A stretch of 64,000 nucleotides of DNA from an uncultured Senegalimassilia sp. GTDB lineage: Bacteria; Actinomycetota; Coriobacteriia; Coriobacteriales; Eggerthellaceae. The notes below the pieces were generated by a model that saw nothing but the letters and a program-made list of their open reading frames with translations, did no database searches and was not told the DNA's origin. The stretch lies in NCBI RefSeq assembly GCF_934630535.1, contig NZ_CAKTVU010000004.1:135895-199894 (forward strand), written 5' to 3'. Both the position numbers and the translations under genes were made by a program. Positions 17,957-25,403 of this stretch are shown in pieces. Position 1 is the first letter of the stretch. Each line of letters starts with the position of its first letter.

Positions 17957-20137
17957 CTACTTCTTTTTCGCCGCCGAGATCTTCGCAAGAGCGTCGATGA
18001 GCTTTCCCGAATCGATAGGTTTCGCCAAATGCCCGTCCATGCCGGCTTCGCGGCAGCGGACCTGGTCCTCGGTGAAGGCGTTGGCGCTCATGGCCACGAT
18101 GGGAATAGCCTGCGCATCCTCGCGCGGCAGCGAGCGTATAGCGCGCGTTGCCTCATAGCCGTCCATATTTGGCATCATGATGTCCATGAGTATCAGGTCG
18201 AACGTACCGACATCCGCCTGCTCGAACACGCTGAGCGCTTCGAGGCCGTCATCTGCGCACGTCACCTTCGCACCAGCCTCGGTGAGGACGAACTCGGCGA
18301 TTTCCCGGTTCAGATCGTTGTCCTCGGCCAACAGTATGCTCAAGCCCTCGAGCGTTGCCTGGCTATGCGCACGATGATCGAGCTGCGTTGACGATGCTTC
18401 AAGATCAATGGCCAGCGGCAAGGTGATAATGCAAGTCGTGCCCTCGCCCAAGCGGCTCTCGTATGCGATATCTCCGCCCATCAACTCCGCAAGCTGCTTG
18501 GCGATGACCGTTCCCAAACCCGTGCCCGTCGCGTGCTCGGCGTTCTTTTGCTGCTCACGGGAGAACGGATCGAACATTCGCTCTTGGAATTCCGAGCTCA
18601 TGCCGATGCCCGTATCGGCGATGACGAACCGATACGTAGCCGCCCCGCCTTCATAGGCATGCTCCGTACACGTGACGCGCACCGCACCGCCCGGCTTGTT
18701 GTATTTCACCGCATTGCTGGCGATGTTCATGATCAATCGCTTAAGATGCAGCGAACTTGCCATGACCACGGGATGGACGATACCGCTTCGATCGCAGCTG
18801 ATGGTCACGCCGAGCTGTTGGGCTTGCCGCTCCATGATCTGGCAAACCTCCTCGACGACCTCGACAAGGTTGGTGGGCTGCAGGTCGAGCTTCACCTCGC
18901 CGCTTTCGAGCTTGCTCATATCAAGGACCTCGTTCACCAATTCGGAGAGGATCCCCGATGCCGTCCAAATCTTCTGGCGGCACTCGCGCTGCTTGGCAAG
19001 GTCCCCATCATAGGCGTTGGCAACCTCGACCATACCGCGGATACCGTTGATAGGCGTACGGATATCATGGCTCATACGCTGCAGGAACTCCGTCTTCGCC
19101 CTGTTAGCGCTTTGCGCCTGATGCGCCGACTTCGCAAGACGATCGGCGTACTCGCGCTCCTGCTGTACCAGCTCATGCAGGTGCTCGTGCTCTGACCGGC
19201 GCCTGAACAAAGCGAAAACGACAACGACGATGCAGTACAGCGCAACGACGACGGATGTGAACCCCACCACGTCACCCAAACATGCGGAAACAGGCAAAAA
19301 GGTGAACACATAGTAATCGCGAGCCTTGTCAACCGAGGCGATGTAAAGCTTCGAACCAGACAGCAACAGCGTGGTCTTTCCAAGCGAGCACCGGGCTTTG
19401 ATGTCCTGGACGACCTGCGCATCAACGGGATCGAGCTGGATCTCCCCGCTCATTTGATCCGTGATCATGTTGGCAGCAACGGCCAAACCGTCGGATTCCA
19501 CGACGATATCGCCGCTGTCCCGCACATCGTAGCCGGCTAACATGTTCTGCAGCGAAAGCAGGTAACGATCAGAGAACGCCTCGCTGGTGTAATAGCCTGC
19601 GACGACGATGCCCGGCTCGTCGATACGCGCTGCGCAGCCCACATCGATATACGAGCCGTCATCGAAGGCGATGCGCGTACCGTAAACCTTGTTGGTATGG
19701 TCGATCACCTCAAGGGCGACATCATCCGTGACCTCTTGTTGCACCATCTGGAATGTGACGTCGTTGTTGGAGTACGAGCCTACAAGCTGGCCATCAGCGG
19801 TCAGGACGAATGCATTCGAGATGCCAAGCTGTCGCGCCATCTGCTCAAGACCGGCTTGGTCGACGCTATCCGCGCCATATGCGATATTTCGAGCCAGCTG
19901 CGTAGCGTTCTCGAGCGCAAGAACTTGACTGGTCATAGCAACCGAATCATTGAAAGAATCGTAGATCAAGCTCTGCGATTTCGCAAAACCGACGATATTG
20001 TCGGAGCGCTCGGCAGCTTGCTTGAACACCGATCCGAAACTGAGCAAGCCGCTCACGCAGACGACCACGATCCCGATGATGACGACGATCCCCCAGAAAC
20101 GTCCGCTTAGCTGATTCGTTTTAGCCACGCACATCAC
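17957..20137 (-). CDS. Hybrid sensor histidine kinase/response regulator
   Basis: A protein of about 726 residues. A membrane helix lies near residues 14-34, an extracytoplasmic sensor domain covers about 35-275, and a second helix lies near 285-307. The HisKA phospho-acceptor is in QRMSHDIRTPINGIRG. The ATPase domain shows N, G1 and G2 boxes (NIASNAVKYN, DTGIGMS, GTGLGTVIAKQL). A C-terminal receiver (about 600-720) has LLAEDND and the phospho-acceptor Asp in LILMDIMMPNMDGYE. It would signal through a phosphorelay, but no HPt or output regulator is adjacent. Starts cluster at GTG 20137, ATG 20134 and GTG 20128; the last has AGGTGAT at the best spacing. The gene overlaps the upstream substrate-binding lipoprotein by 8-17 bases, so the pair is translationally coupled. 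Confidence 0.9.
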   Translation of the reverse strand: MMCVAKTNQLSGRFWGIVVIIGIVVVCVSGLLSFGSVFKQAAERSDNIVGFAKSQSLIYDSFNDSVAMTSQVLALENATQLARNIAYGADSVDQAGLEQMARQLGISNAFVLTADGQLVGSYSNNDVTFQMVQQEVTDDVALEVIDHTNKVYGTRIAFDDGSYIDVGCAARIDEPGIVVAGYYTSEAFSDRYLLSLQNMLAGYDVRDSGDIVVESDGLAVAANMITDQMSGEIQLDPVDAQVVQDIKARCSLGKTTLLLSGSKLYIASVDKARDYYVFTFLPVSACLGDVVGFTSVVVALYCIVVVVFALFRRRSEHEHLHELVQQEREYADRLAKSAHQAQSANRAKTEFLQRMSHDIRTPINGIRGMVEVANAYDGDLAKQRECRQKIWTASGILSELVNEVLDMSKLESGEVKLDLQPTNLVEVVEEVCQIMERQAQQLGVTISCDRSGIVHPVVMASSLHLKRLIMNIASNAVKYNKPGGAVRVTCTEHAYEGGAATYRFVIADTGIGMSSEFQERMFDPFSREQQKNAEHATGTGLGTVIAKQLAELMGGDIAYESRLGEGTTCIITLPLAIDLEASSTQLDHRAHSQATLEGLSILLAEDNDLNREIAEFVLTEAGAKVTCADDGLEALSVFEQADVGTFDLILMDIMMPNMDGYEATRAIRSLPREDAQAIPIVAMSANAFTEDQVRCREAGMDGHLAKPIDSGKLIDALAKISAAKKK

Positions 20138-20948
20138 CTACCCGAAGATACGGTGAAGGATCATCGAAGTACTTCGAAAGGATCTGACGCATGGTTCCAT
20201 CTTCGATCATGTCGTGGAATGCGCCCGATAGTGCAACGTCGATACCGCGATCATCGTTCAGGTCGAACGCGCAGCCAAGACCGACATCGAGCAAGGAGTC
20301 GTTCAGGATACGCACGTCAACACCGTAATCTTGCTCGTATTGCAAGATAGAGGTCTCATGAGCGGCTATAGCATCCACATAGCCCTTCAATAGCGCAGGC
20401 ACCAGGTACGAGCGATCGGAGAAGCTGAGCACGCTTCCCACCTCAGGCACCTCGGGATTCGTGCGGTTGAGAAGAATGCCCTCCGGTTTCGTGGTGGATT
20501 GCACGGCAACGCTTTTGCCCTCAAGGTCGGCGAAGGAGGCGATGGGGCTCGAAGGTTCCACAGCGACCACCTGGCGGCTTTTCATATAGGGACCGGCCCA
20601 GCGATAGTCCGACTCACGCCCGGTCATGGAGAAGGAACCGGCGATGCAATCGAGCTCACCTGTGGCAAGCAGCTCGTTTTTCTTTTCCCAAGCGATGTAT
20701 TTGAATTTGGGTTTATATCCGATGCGGCCAAGCGCCTCGGTAAGGATATCGACATCGATGCCGCTGGGATTTCCTTCGGCATCATCGGAGGCGAACGGCG
20801 GATACGGATCGGTGCCGATCACAAGCGTTTGCAGTTCCGGAGAGCTTGAAGGTTCGTTCGAACTTGAGGAAGCGCAGGCGGCAAGCATACACACCGCTAA
20901 CGCCAACATGGCGATGAGCGCGATAAGCTTCCAATTTCGCATGTGCAT
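20121..20948 (-). CDS. Substrate-binding lipoprotein, family 3 (amino-acid type)
   Basis: A 275-residue exported lipoprotein. The signal peptide ends in the lipobox MLAAC with the lipidated Cys near residue 25, followed by a Ser-rich linker. The rest is a bacterial solute-binding protein 3 fold, recognised from LVIGTDPYPPFASDD, GIDVDILTEALGRIG, ELDCIAGSFSMTGRE and the C-terminal LSKYFDD. Such proteins bind polar amino acids or similar ligands. No ABC permease or ATPase is nearby; the gene instead overlaps a hybrid histidine kinase, suggesting it presents a ligand to that sensor. ATG at 20948 has GAGG five bases upstream; ATG at 20942 is the alternative. Confidence 0.9.
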   Translation of the reverse strand: MHMRNWKLIALIAMLALAVCMLAACASSSSNEPSSSPELQTLVIGTDPYPPFASDDAEGNPSGIDVDILTEALGRIGYKPKFKYIAWEKKNELLATGELDCIAGSFSMTGRESDYRWAGPYMKSRQVVAVEPSSPIASFADLEGKSVAVQSTTKPEGILLNRTNPEVPEVGSVLSFSDRSYLVPALLKGYVDAIAAHETSILQYEQDYGVDVRILNDSLLDVGLGCAFDLNDDRGIDVALSGAFHDMIEDGTMRQILSKYFDDPSPYLRVGDVRG

Positions 20949-21181
20949 CCTAACCTCGTTGACACCCCCTACGCAGTATAACCGAACCCTAGGGATTACC
21001 TCAGGAAAACAGGGTGTTGCGGGATTGATGCGACCATCAGAATGTAGGCCCGCTCCCATCAATAGATTGCCCATGCGGCACCAAAGCTAATGCCGTTGCG
21101 CACGACGTTTAGCCGCAACGCAAATGCCGAGACAGCAGCAAGCACGGAAGCGCATGCGCGAACCCGAGAGAACATGACGCG
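20949..21181. other. Intergenic region upstream of the lipoprotein/kinase pair
   Basis: About 230 bases with no convincing gene. On the minus strand TATACT at 20980-20975 is a good -10 element 27 bases before the lipoprotein ATG, but no clear -35 is visible. The remainder shows nothing recognisable. Confidence 0.4.
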
Positions 21182-21220
21182 AATAAAAAAGCGGGTCTCA
21201 AGTAATCATGAGACCCGCTT
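21182..21220 (-). terminator. Intrinsic terminator of tRNA-Pro
   Basis: A 12-base perfect stem (AAGCGGGTCTCA / TGAGACCCGCTT) with an 8-base loop, followed on the minus strand by TTTTTTATTC. It lies 9 bases after the tRNA-Pro CCA end. Confidence 0.88.
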
Positions 21221-21228
21221 GTGTAAGC

Positions 21229-21305
<77 letters not shown>

Positions 21306-21341
21306 AACTTTCAATTTGCTGCTGTCCGAAGCAGCTCGTTT

Positions 21342-21369
21342 ATAATACCAAAACCAGGAAAGCGCGCAA
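21342..21369 (-). promoter_or_regulatory. tRNA-Pro promoter
   Basis: On the minus strand TTGCGC (21369-21364) and TATTAT (21347-21342) are separated by 16 bases, and the -10 lies 37 bases before the mature tRNA. The arrangement matches a sigma-70-type promoter. Confidence 0.7.
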
Positions 21370-21442
21370 GGGGTAATTTCAAACTTTTTTGCGAATCGCG
21401 AAAAACGTTCGACCTGCACGCATGGCGAAGGCGCACCGGATC

Positions 21443-22654
21443 CTAACGCAGGTACTCCAGCGCATGATCGAGGATCACGTCCGCCAGCTTATCCTTGGGC
21501 ATGCTGGGCTGCTCGTCGACCTCATCGGCATCCACGAAGCACACCGCATTATCGTCGGTCCCGAACGCCAGCCCCTCGCCCACGCGATTCGCGACGATGA
21601 CATCGGCGTTCTTCTTCACCAGCTTCGCCTGGGCGTTGGCGATGACGTTGTCGGTTTCGGCGGCGAATCCCACCACAACCTGATGCGGCATCTTCTTGGC
21701 CCCGAGCGTGGCAAGGATATCCGGGTTCTCAACCAACTGGATGGTGCCTAGGTCGGCATCGGCCGCGCCCTTCTTCAGCTTGTGATCGGCGGCATGAGCC
21801 GGACGCATATCGGCAACGGCCGCGGAGAACAACGCGATATCCGCCGAAGGGAACACCTCTTCGCAAGCCTGCAGCATCTCAAGCGCGGTCTTCACGTTCA
21901 CCACACGAACATCCGTGGGTGCGGGAATGGAGACGGGACCGGAGATCAACGTGACCTCGGCGCCGCGACGGCGGGCAGCACGCGCGATGGCGTAGCCCGT
22001 CTTGCCGCTTGAGCGGTTGGAGATATAGCGCACCGGGTCGATAGGCTCGACGGTAGGCCCGGCGGTGATCATGACGTGCTTGCCCTCGAGGTCCTGCTTC
22101 ACTCCCAAAACCTCGAGCGTGCGCGCGACGATGGCGGCAGGGTCGGCCAAACGACCGCGTCCAACATCGCCGCAGGCCAGATAACCCTCGTCCGCCTCGA
22201 CGAACACGGCGCCGCGGATGCCGAGCTTGCCGATGTTGTATCGGGTGGCGGCGGCCTCGTACATGTGCACGTTCATAGCGGGCGCCAGCACGAGCGGCGC
22301 GGTGCATGCAAGGGCCGTGGTGGTGAGAAGGTCATCGGCGATGCCGTTGGCAAGCTTCGCGAGAACGTTCGCCGTGCAAGGCGCGATGACGAAAGCATCC
22401 GCCTCCTCGGCAAGCGAGATGTGGTGGATCGGGTCGGTGGGATCGTCGAACAGGTCGACCGCCACTTTCTCATGGGTAAGCGATCGGAAGGTGACGGGAT
22501 CGACGAAGTGCGTGGCATGCTCGGTCATGCACACCTTCACGCGGACCCCGGCCTTTTGAAGGCCGCGGACGATCTCACAGGATTTGTATGCGGCGATGCC
22601 GCCGGAGACGCCCAGCAGCACGGTTTTCTGAGGTTTTGCAGCCTCGCTACTCAT
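21443..22654 (-). CDS. coaBC: Bifunctional CoaBC (phosphopantothenoylcysteine synthetase/decarboxylase)
   Basis: A 403-residue two-domain enzyme of CoA biosynthesis. The N-terminal flavoprotein decarboxylase (CoaC, about 1-185) has GVSGGIAAYKS, the catalytic His region PIHHISLAEEAD and PAMNVHMY. The C-terminal synthetase (CoaB, about 190-403) has ITAGPTVEPIDPVRYISNRSSGKTGYAIA and the KLKK lysine motif. It joins cysteine to phosphopantothenate and decarboxylates the product. The start overlaps the end of the ferrochelatase gene by 8 bases, so the two are probably expressed together. Length is normal. Confidence 0.96.
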   Translation of the reverse strand: MSSEAAKPQKTVLLGVSGGIAAYKSCEIVRGLQKAGVRVKVCMTEHATHFVDPVTFRSLTHEKVAVDLFDDPTDPIHHISLAEEADAFVIAPCTANVLAKLANGIADDLLTTTALACTAPLVLAPAMNVHMYEAAATRYNIGKLGIRGAVFVEADEGYLACGDVGRGRLADPAAIVARTLEVLGVKQDLEGKHVMITAGPTVEPIDPVRYISNRSSGKTGYAIARAARRRGAEVTLISGPVSIPAPTDVRVVNVKTALEMLQACEEVFPSADIALFSAAVADMRPAHAADHKLKKGAADADLGTIQLVENPDILATLGAKKMPHQVVVGFAAETDNVIANAQAKLVKKNADVIVANRVGEGLAFGTDDNAVCFVDADEVDEQPSMPKDKLADVILDHALEYLR

Positions 22655-23678
22655 GATGATCCTTCCCGGTTAGATACGGCGCCAGCACATGCGCAAGCAC
22701 CGAAGCATGCATCGGCGTGCCATTGAGGCACGGAACATACACGAATTCGCTCCCCTCGTACGAACGTCCGGCTTCCTCAACCGCCTGACGGTACCAGGGC
22801 ACCAACTCGTAATCGATATCATAAAGGGTTTCCAGGCAATCTACGGCGAAATTTGGGCAAACCATGAAGACCCGACCCTGCCGCGCGCGTGCCCAACGCT
22901 CAAGAACCCCGCGCGTGAAAGGCTGAAGCCATTCTCGGCTTTTGTCGAATCGGCAGTTATAGCCGATGGTCCATTGCGTACGGTCAAGGTGAAGCTTCCC
23001 CGCCACCGCCAAGGCGGTTGCACCGGTCTGGGGCTCGTAGGTATCGCCCTGCTCGATGTCCTTGATAGGAATGGAGTGGTAGTTGAACAGCAGCCTGTCG
23101 CCCGCCTGCGCATCAAAGCCCGCAGCCGAAACGGCGTGCGCGACGGCTTCGATATAAGCGCTATCCATGCCATAGGACTCCACAAACGTCACCGGAGCCT
23201 GCCACGACAGCTCCGTCATGGCCGCGGCAACGCCATCCTTGACGCTCAGCGTGGTGGAATGCGCGCTTTGCGGGTAGAGCGGGAGCACGATCACCTTCGC
23301 GCAGCCTTGTTCGCGAAGCGCAGCAAGGGCATCGCCGATTGTGTCCTCGCCATAGCTTTGCCCCACCTGAACGCGCACATCCATGCCCTCGCTGTGCAGG
23401 TGCTGCTCGAGCAGCACCCGAAGCTTGGCATGTTCAACATCGAATGGCGACCCGGCTTCCGTCCAGATCTTCTCGTATTTCTTCCCGGACTTCACCGAAC
23501 GCGCAGGCAGGATGAACAGGTGCAGGATCAACCACCAGGGCGCCTTGGCCATCGGCCGTATGCGCTCATCCATCAAGAACCTCCCCAAATACCTGCGCAC
23601 ATCATGCGGTTCAGGGCTTTTCGGCGTGCCCGTGTTCGCGAGCAACACGCCGATACGTGGGTTCTCACATGCCGTCAT
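22647..23678 (-). CDS. hemH: Ferrochelatase
   Basis: A 343-residue enzyme that inserts iron into a porphyrin. Family blocks include GVLLANTGTPKSPEPHDVRRYLGRFLMD at the start, VGQSYGEDTIGDAL, LPLYPQSAHSTT, NYHSIPIKDIEQGD, and near the C-terminus VCPNFAVDCLETLYDI. In Actinobacteria the enzyme usually acts on coproporphyrin III (CpfC route), which is likely here but not proven by sequence. ATG at 23678 has GGAG about 9 bases upstream. No other heme genes are nearby. The cytochrome b subunit of formate dehydrogenase at 51 kb would need the heme. Confidence 0.93.
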   Translation of the reverse strand: MTACENPRIGVLLANTGTPKSPEPHDVRRYLGRFLMDERIRPMAKAPWWLILHLFILPARSVKSGKKYEKIWTEAGSPFDVEHAKLRVLLEQHLHSEGMDVRVQVGQSYGEDTIGDALAALREQGCAKVIVLPLYPQSAHSTTLSVKDGVAAAMTELSWQAPVTFVESYGMDSAYIEAVAHAVSAAGFDAQAGDRLLFNYHSIPIKDIEQGDTYEPQTGATALAVAGKLHLDRTQWTIGYNCRFDKSREWLQPFTRGVLERWARARQGRVFMVCPNFAVDCLETLYDIDYELVPWYRQAVEEAGRSYEGSEFVYVPCLNGTPMHASVLAHVLAPYLTGKDHHE

Positions 23679-23704
23679 AGATAGCATCTCCAAACTTCAT
23701 CTGC

Positions 23705-23732
23705 AATAAGAAGGCGGCCTCTAAAGCCGCCT
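23705..23732 (-). terminator. Likely terminator of the ileS-lspA-rluD operon
   Basis: A 7-base stem (AGGCGGC / GCCGCCT) with a 7-base loop is followed on the minus strand by TCTTATT. It lies about 37 bases after the pseudouridine-synthase stop. Confidence 0.65.
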
Positions 23733-23769
23733 GAGATAACGCGCCTTACGGAAAGCACGTTACCAAATA

Positions 23770-24837
23770 CTATAGGATGCCGAAATCCTCCAGATGGTGT
23801 ACCGGAGCCGTCGGATGCGGGGCCTCGGCCAGCATCTCGAACACTTCCCTGCCCGCTTCGGTACGACCGCAGCTGCGAGAAGCAAGTTTATCGAGCACCG
23901 CCGCAAGATCATCGGTGAGATTATCGGCAAAGAACAGGTCCTCGCCCGTCATAGGCTGCGTGAACCCGACCTGGAAGGAATGCAGGAACTGACGGTCCAA
24001 ACCGAAGTTGGCATCGGCATCCTTAGGCGCGCCGGAGTTGTACACCGGATCGCCCACCAGCGGATGCTTCGCATACTGCATATGAACGCGAATCTGATGG
24101 GTCCTGCCCGTGTACAGCTTGCAGTCGATAAGGGTGTAGCCGTTGTCACGCGGACCATGCTCGAAGCGCTCGAGCACGCGGAAGGTGGTAAGGGCGTCTC
24201 GAGCTGAAGGGCACTCGCGGACAGCCATGCGCGTGCGCTCGTTGAGGGAACGCGCGATAGGCGCATCGATTATGCCGGTATCGTGCGGGATGACGCCGTG
24301 CACGAGCGCAAGATAGCGGCGATCGACCGCACGGTCGCGGATATCGGCCATAAGCGCCAAACCGGCGGCATCGTTTTTTGCGGCCAGCATAAGGCCCGTG
24401 GTGTCTCGGTCAAGGCGATGCACGATGCCGGGGCGATCGCTTTCGCCCTGAACGTTGCACAGATGCTCGACTCCGCAATGGTAGACCAAGGCGTTGACCA
24501 ACGTGCCATCGGCGTGATCGACCGACGGATGGCAAACCAACCCCGCCTGCTTGGAGATGACGAGCACGTCATCGTCCTCGTAGCGGATGTCGAGCGGGAT
24601 GGCCTGGCCCTGCACGGGGCCCTGCTCAGGGGCATCGGGCACCTCGTACACCACCGTATCGCCGGCGCACAGCGAATGCTTCTTGGCAACGGTGGCGCCG
24701 TTAACGTACACAGCGCCATCTTCCACAGCCCGGGCCGCCGCGCTGCGGCTTGGATACAGCCCGCGCGCCGCCAACACGGCATCGATGCGCGAACCGGCAT
24801 CATCGGCGCAGGCGGTATAGCTTTTCAACGCACCCAT
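23770..24837 (-). CDS. RluA/RluD-family pseudouridine synthase
   Basis: A 355-residue enzyme. An S4 RNA-binding domain occupies about residues 15-75 (RSAAARAVEDGAVYVNG). The catalytic domain has the RluA-family motif GIVHRLDRDTTGLMLAAK with the catalytic Asp, followed later by YTGRTHQIRVHM. It isomerises uridine in structured RNA, most likely 23S rRNA if it is RluD. The start abuts the lspA stop with no gap, the order lspA-rluD seen in many bacteria. The last 30 residues (after about 325) extend beyond the usual RluD end. The exact RNA target cannot be read from sequence. Confidence 0.93.
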   Translation of the reverse strand: MGALKSYTACADDAGSRIDAVLAARGLYPSRSAAARAVEDGAVYVNGATVAKKHSLCAGDTVVYEVPDAPEQGPVQGQAIPLDIRYEDDDVLVISKQAGLVCHPSVDHADGTLVNALVYHCGVEHLCNVQGESDRPGIVHRLDRDTTGLMLAAKNDAAGLALMADIRDRAVDRRYLALVHGVIPHDTGIIDAPIARSLNERTRMAVRECPSARDALTTFRVLERFEHGPRDNGYTLIDCKLYTGRTHQIRVHMQYAKHPLVGDPVYNSGAPKDADANFGLDRQFLHSFQVGFTQPMTGEDLFFADNLTDDLAAVLDKLASRSCGRTEAGREVFEMLAEAPHPTAPVHHLEDFGIL

Positions 24838-25398
24838 CTAGCGCACCTCCTTATGCTGGCTTTCACGGACGATCCAAGAGATCAGGAACAAGGCCAATCC
24901 GCACGTCACGCCGATATCGGCGATGTTGAACACGGGGAAATCGATGAAGGCAAGGTCGACGAAGTCCACCACGTAGCCCAAGGCGAACCGATCGATGGCG
25001 TTGCCTATCCCCCCGCCGATGACAAGACCTAGCCCGATGAGCTCGGGCCAGCTGATGCGGGCGCGCTCGTATACCGCGAACGCCGCTAACGCTGCGCACA
25101 TGACGATGGAGAACACGCCCAGAGCAGCCGTGGCGCCCGAGAACATGCTCCAAGCGCCGCCGGTGTTGTGGACTAGATGAAGGCTGAACAACCCCGCTAT
25201 GGGGTCGGACAGGACGCTGCCCGCGACATGGGCGTTCATGCCGAACTTGACCGCCTGGTCCAGGGCGATCCAGCAAAGGGCCAAAACGCCCATCGCCCCA
25301 AGACGAAGCGCCTGGGAGCGCACCGAAGGCGCGGGGCCGGCGCATCCTGCGTCGGCCCCTTCGCTTCCAGCGATGATCGTAGGTTCATGCTGGGTCAA
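24838..25398 (-). CDS. lspA: Prolipoprotein signal peptidase (signal peptidase II)
   Basis: A 186-residue membrane aspartyl protease that removes signal peptides from lipoproteins. Four membrane helices are visible, and the two catalytic Asp regions are intact: GGGIGNAIDRF and FPVFNIADIGVTCG. It has an N-terminal extension of about 30 residues rich in Ala/Gly before the first helix. It lies 5 bases after ileS and directly before the pseudouridine synthase. The solute-binding lipoprotein at 20121 is a probable substrate. Confidence 0.95.
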   Translation of the reverse strand: MTQHEPTIIAGSEGADAGCAGPAPSVRSQALRLGAMGVLALCWIALDQAVKFGMNAHVAGSVLSDPIAGLFSLHLVHNTGGAWSMFSGATAALGVFSIVMCAALAAFAVYERARISWPELIGLGLVIGGGIGNAIDRFALGYVVDFVDLAFIDFPVFNIADIGVTCGLALFLISWIVRESQHKEVR

Positions 25399-25403
25399 AC
25401 CGT

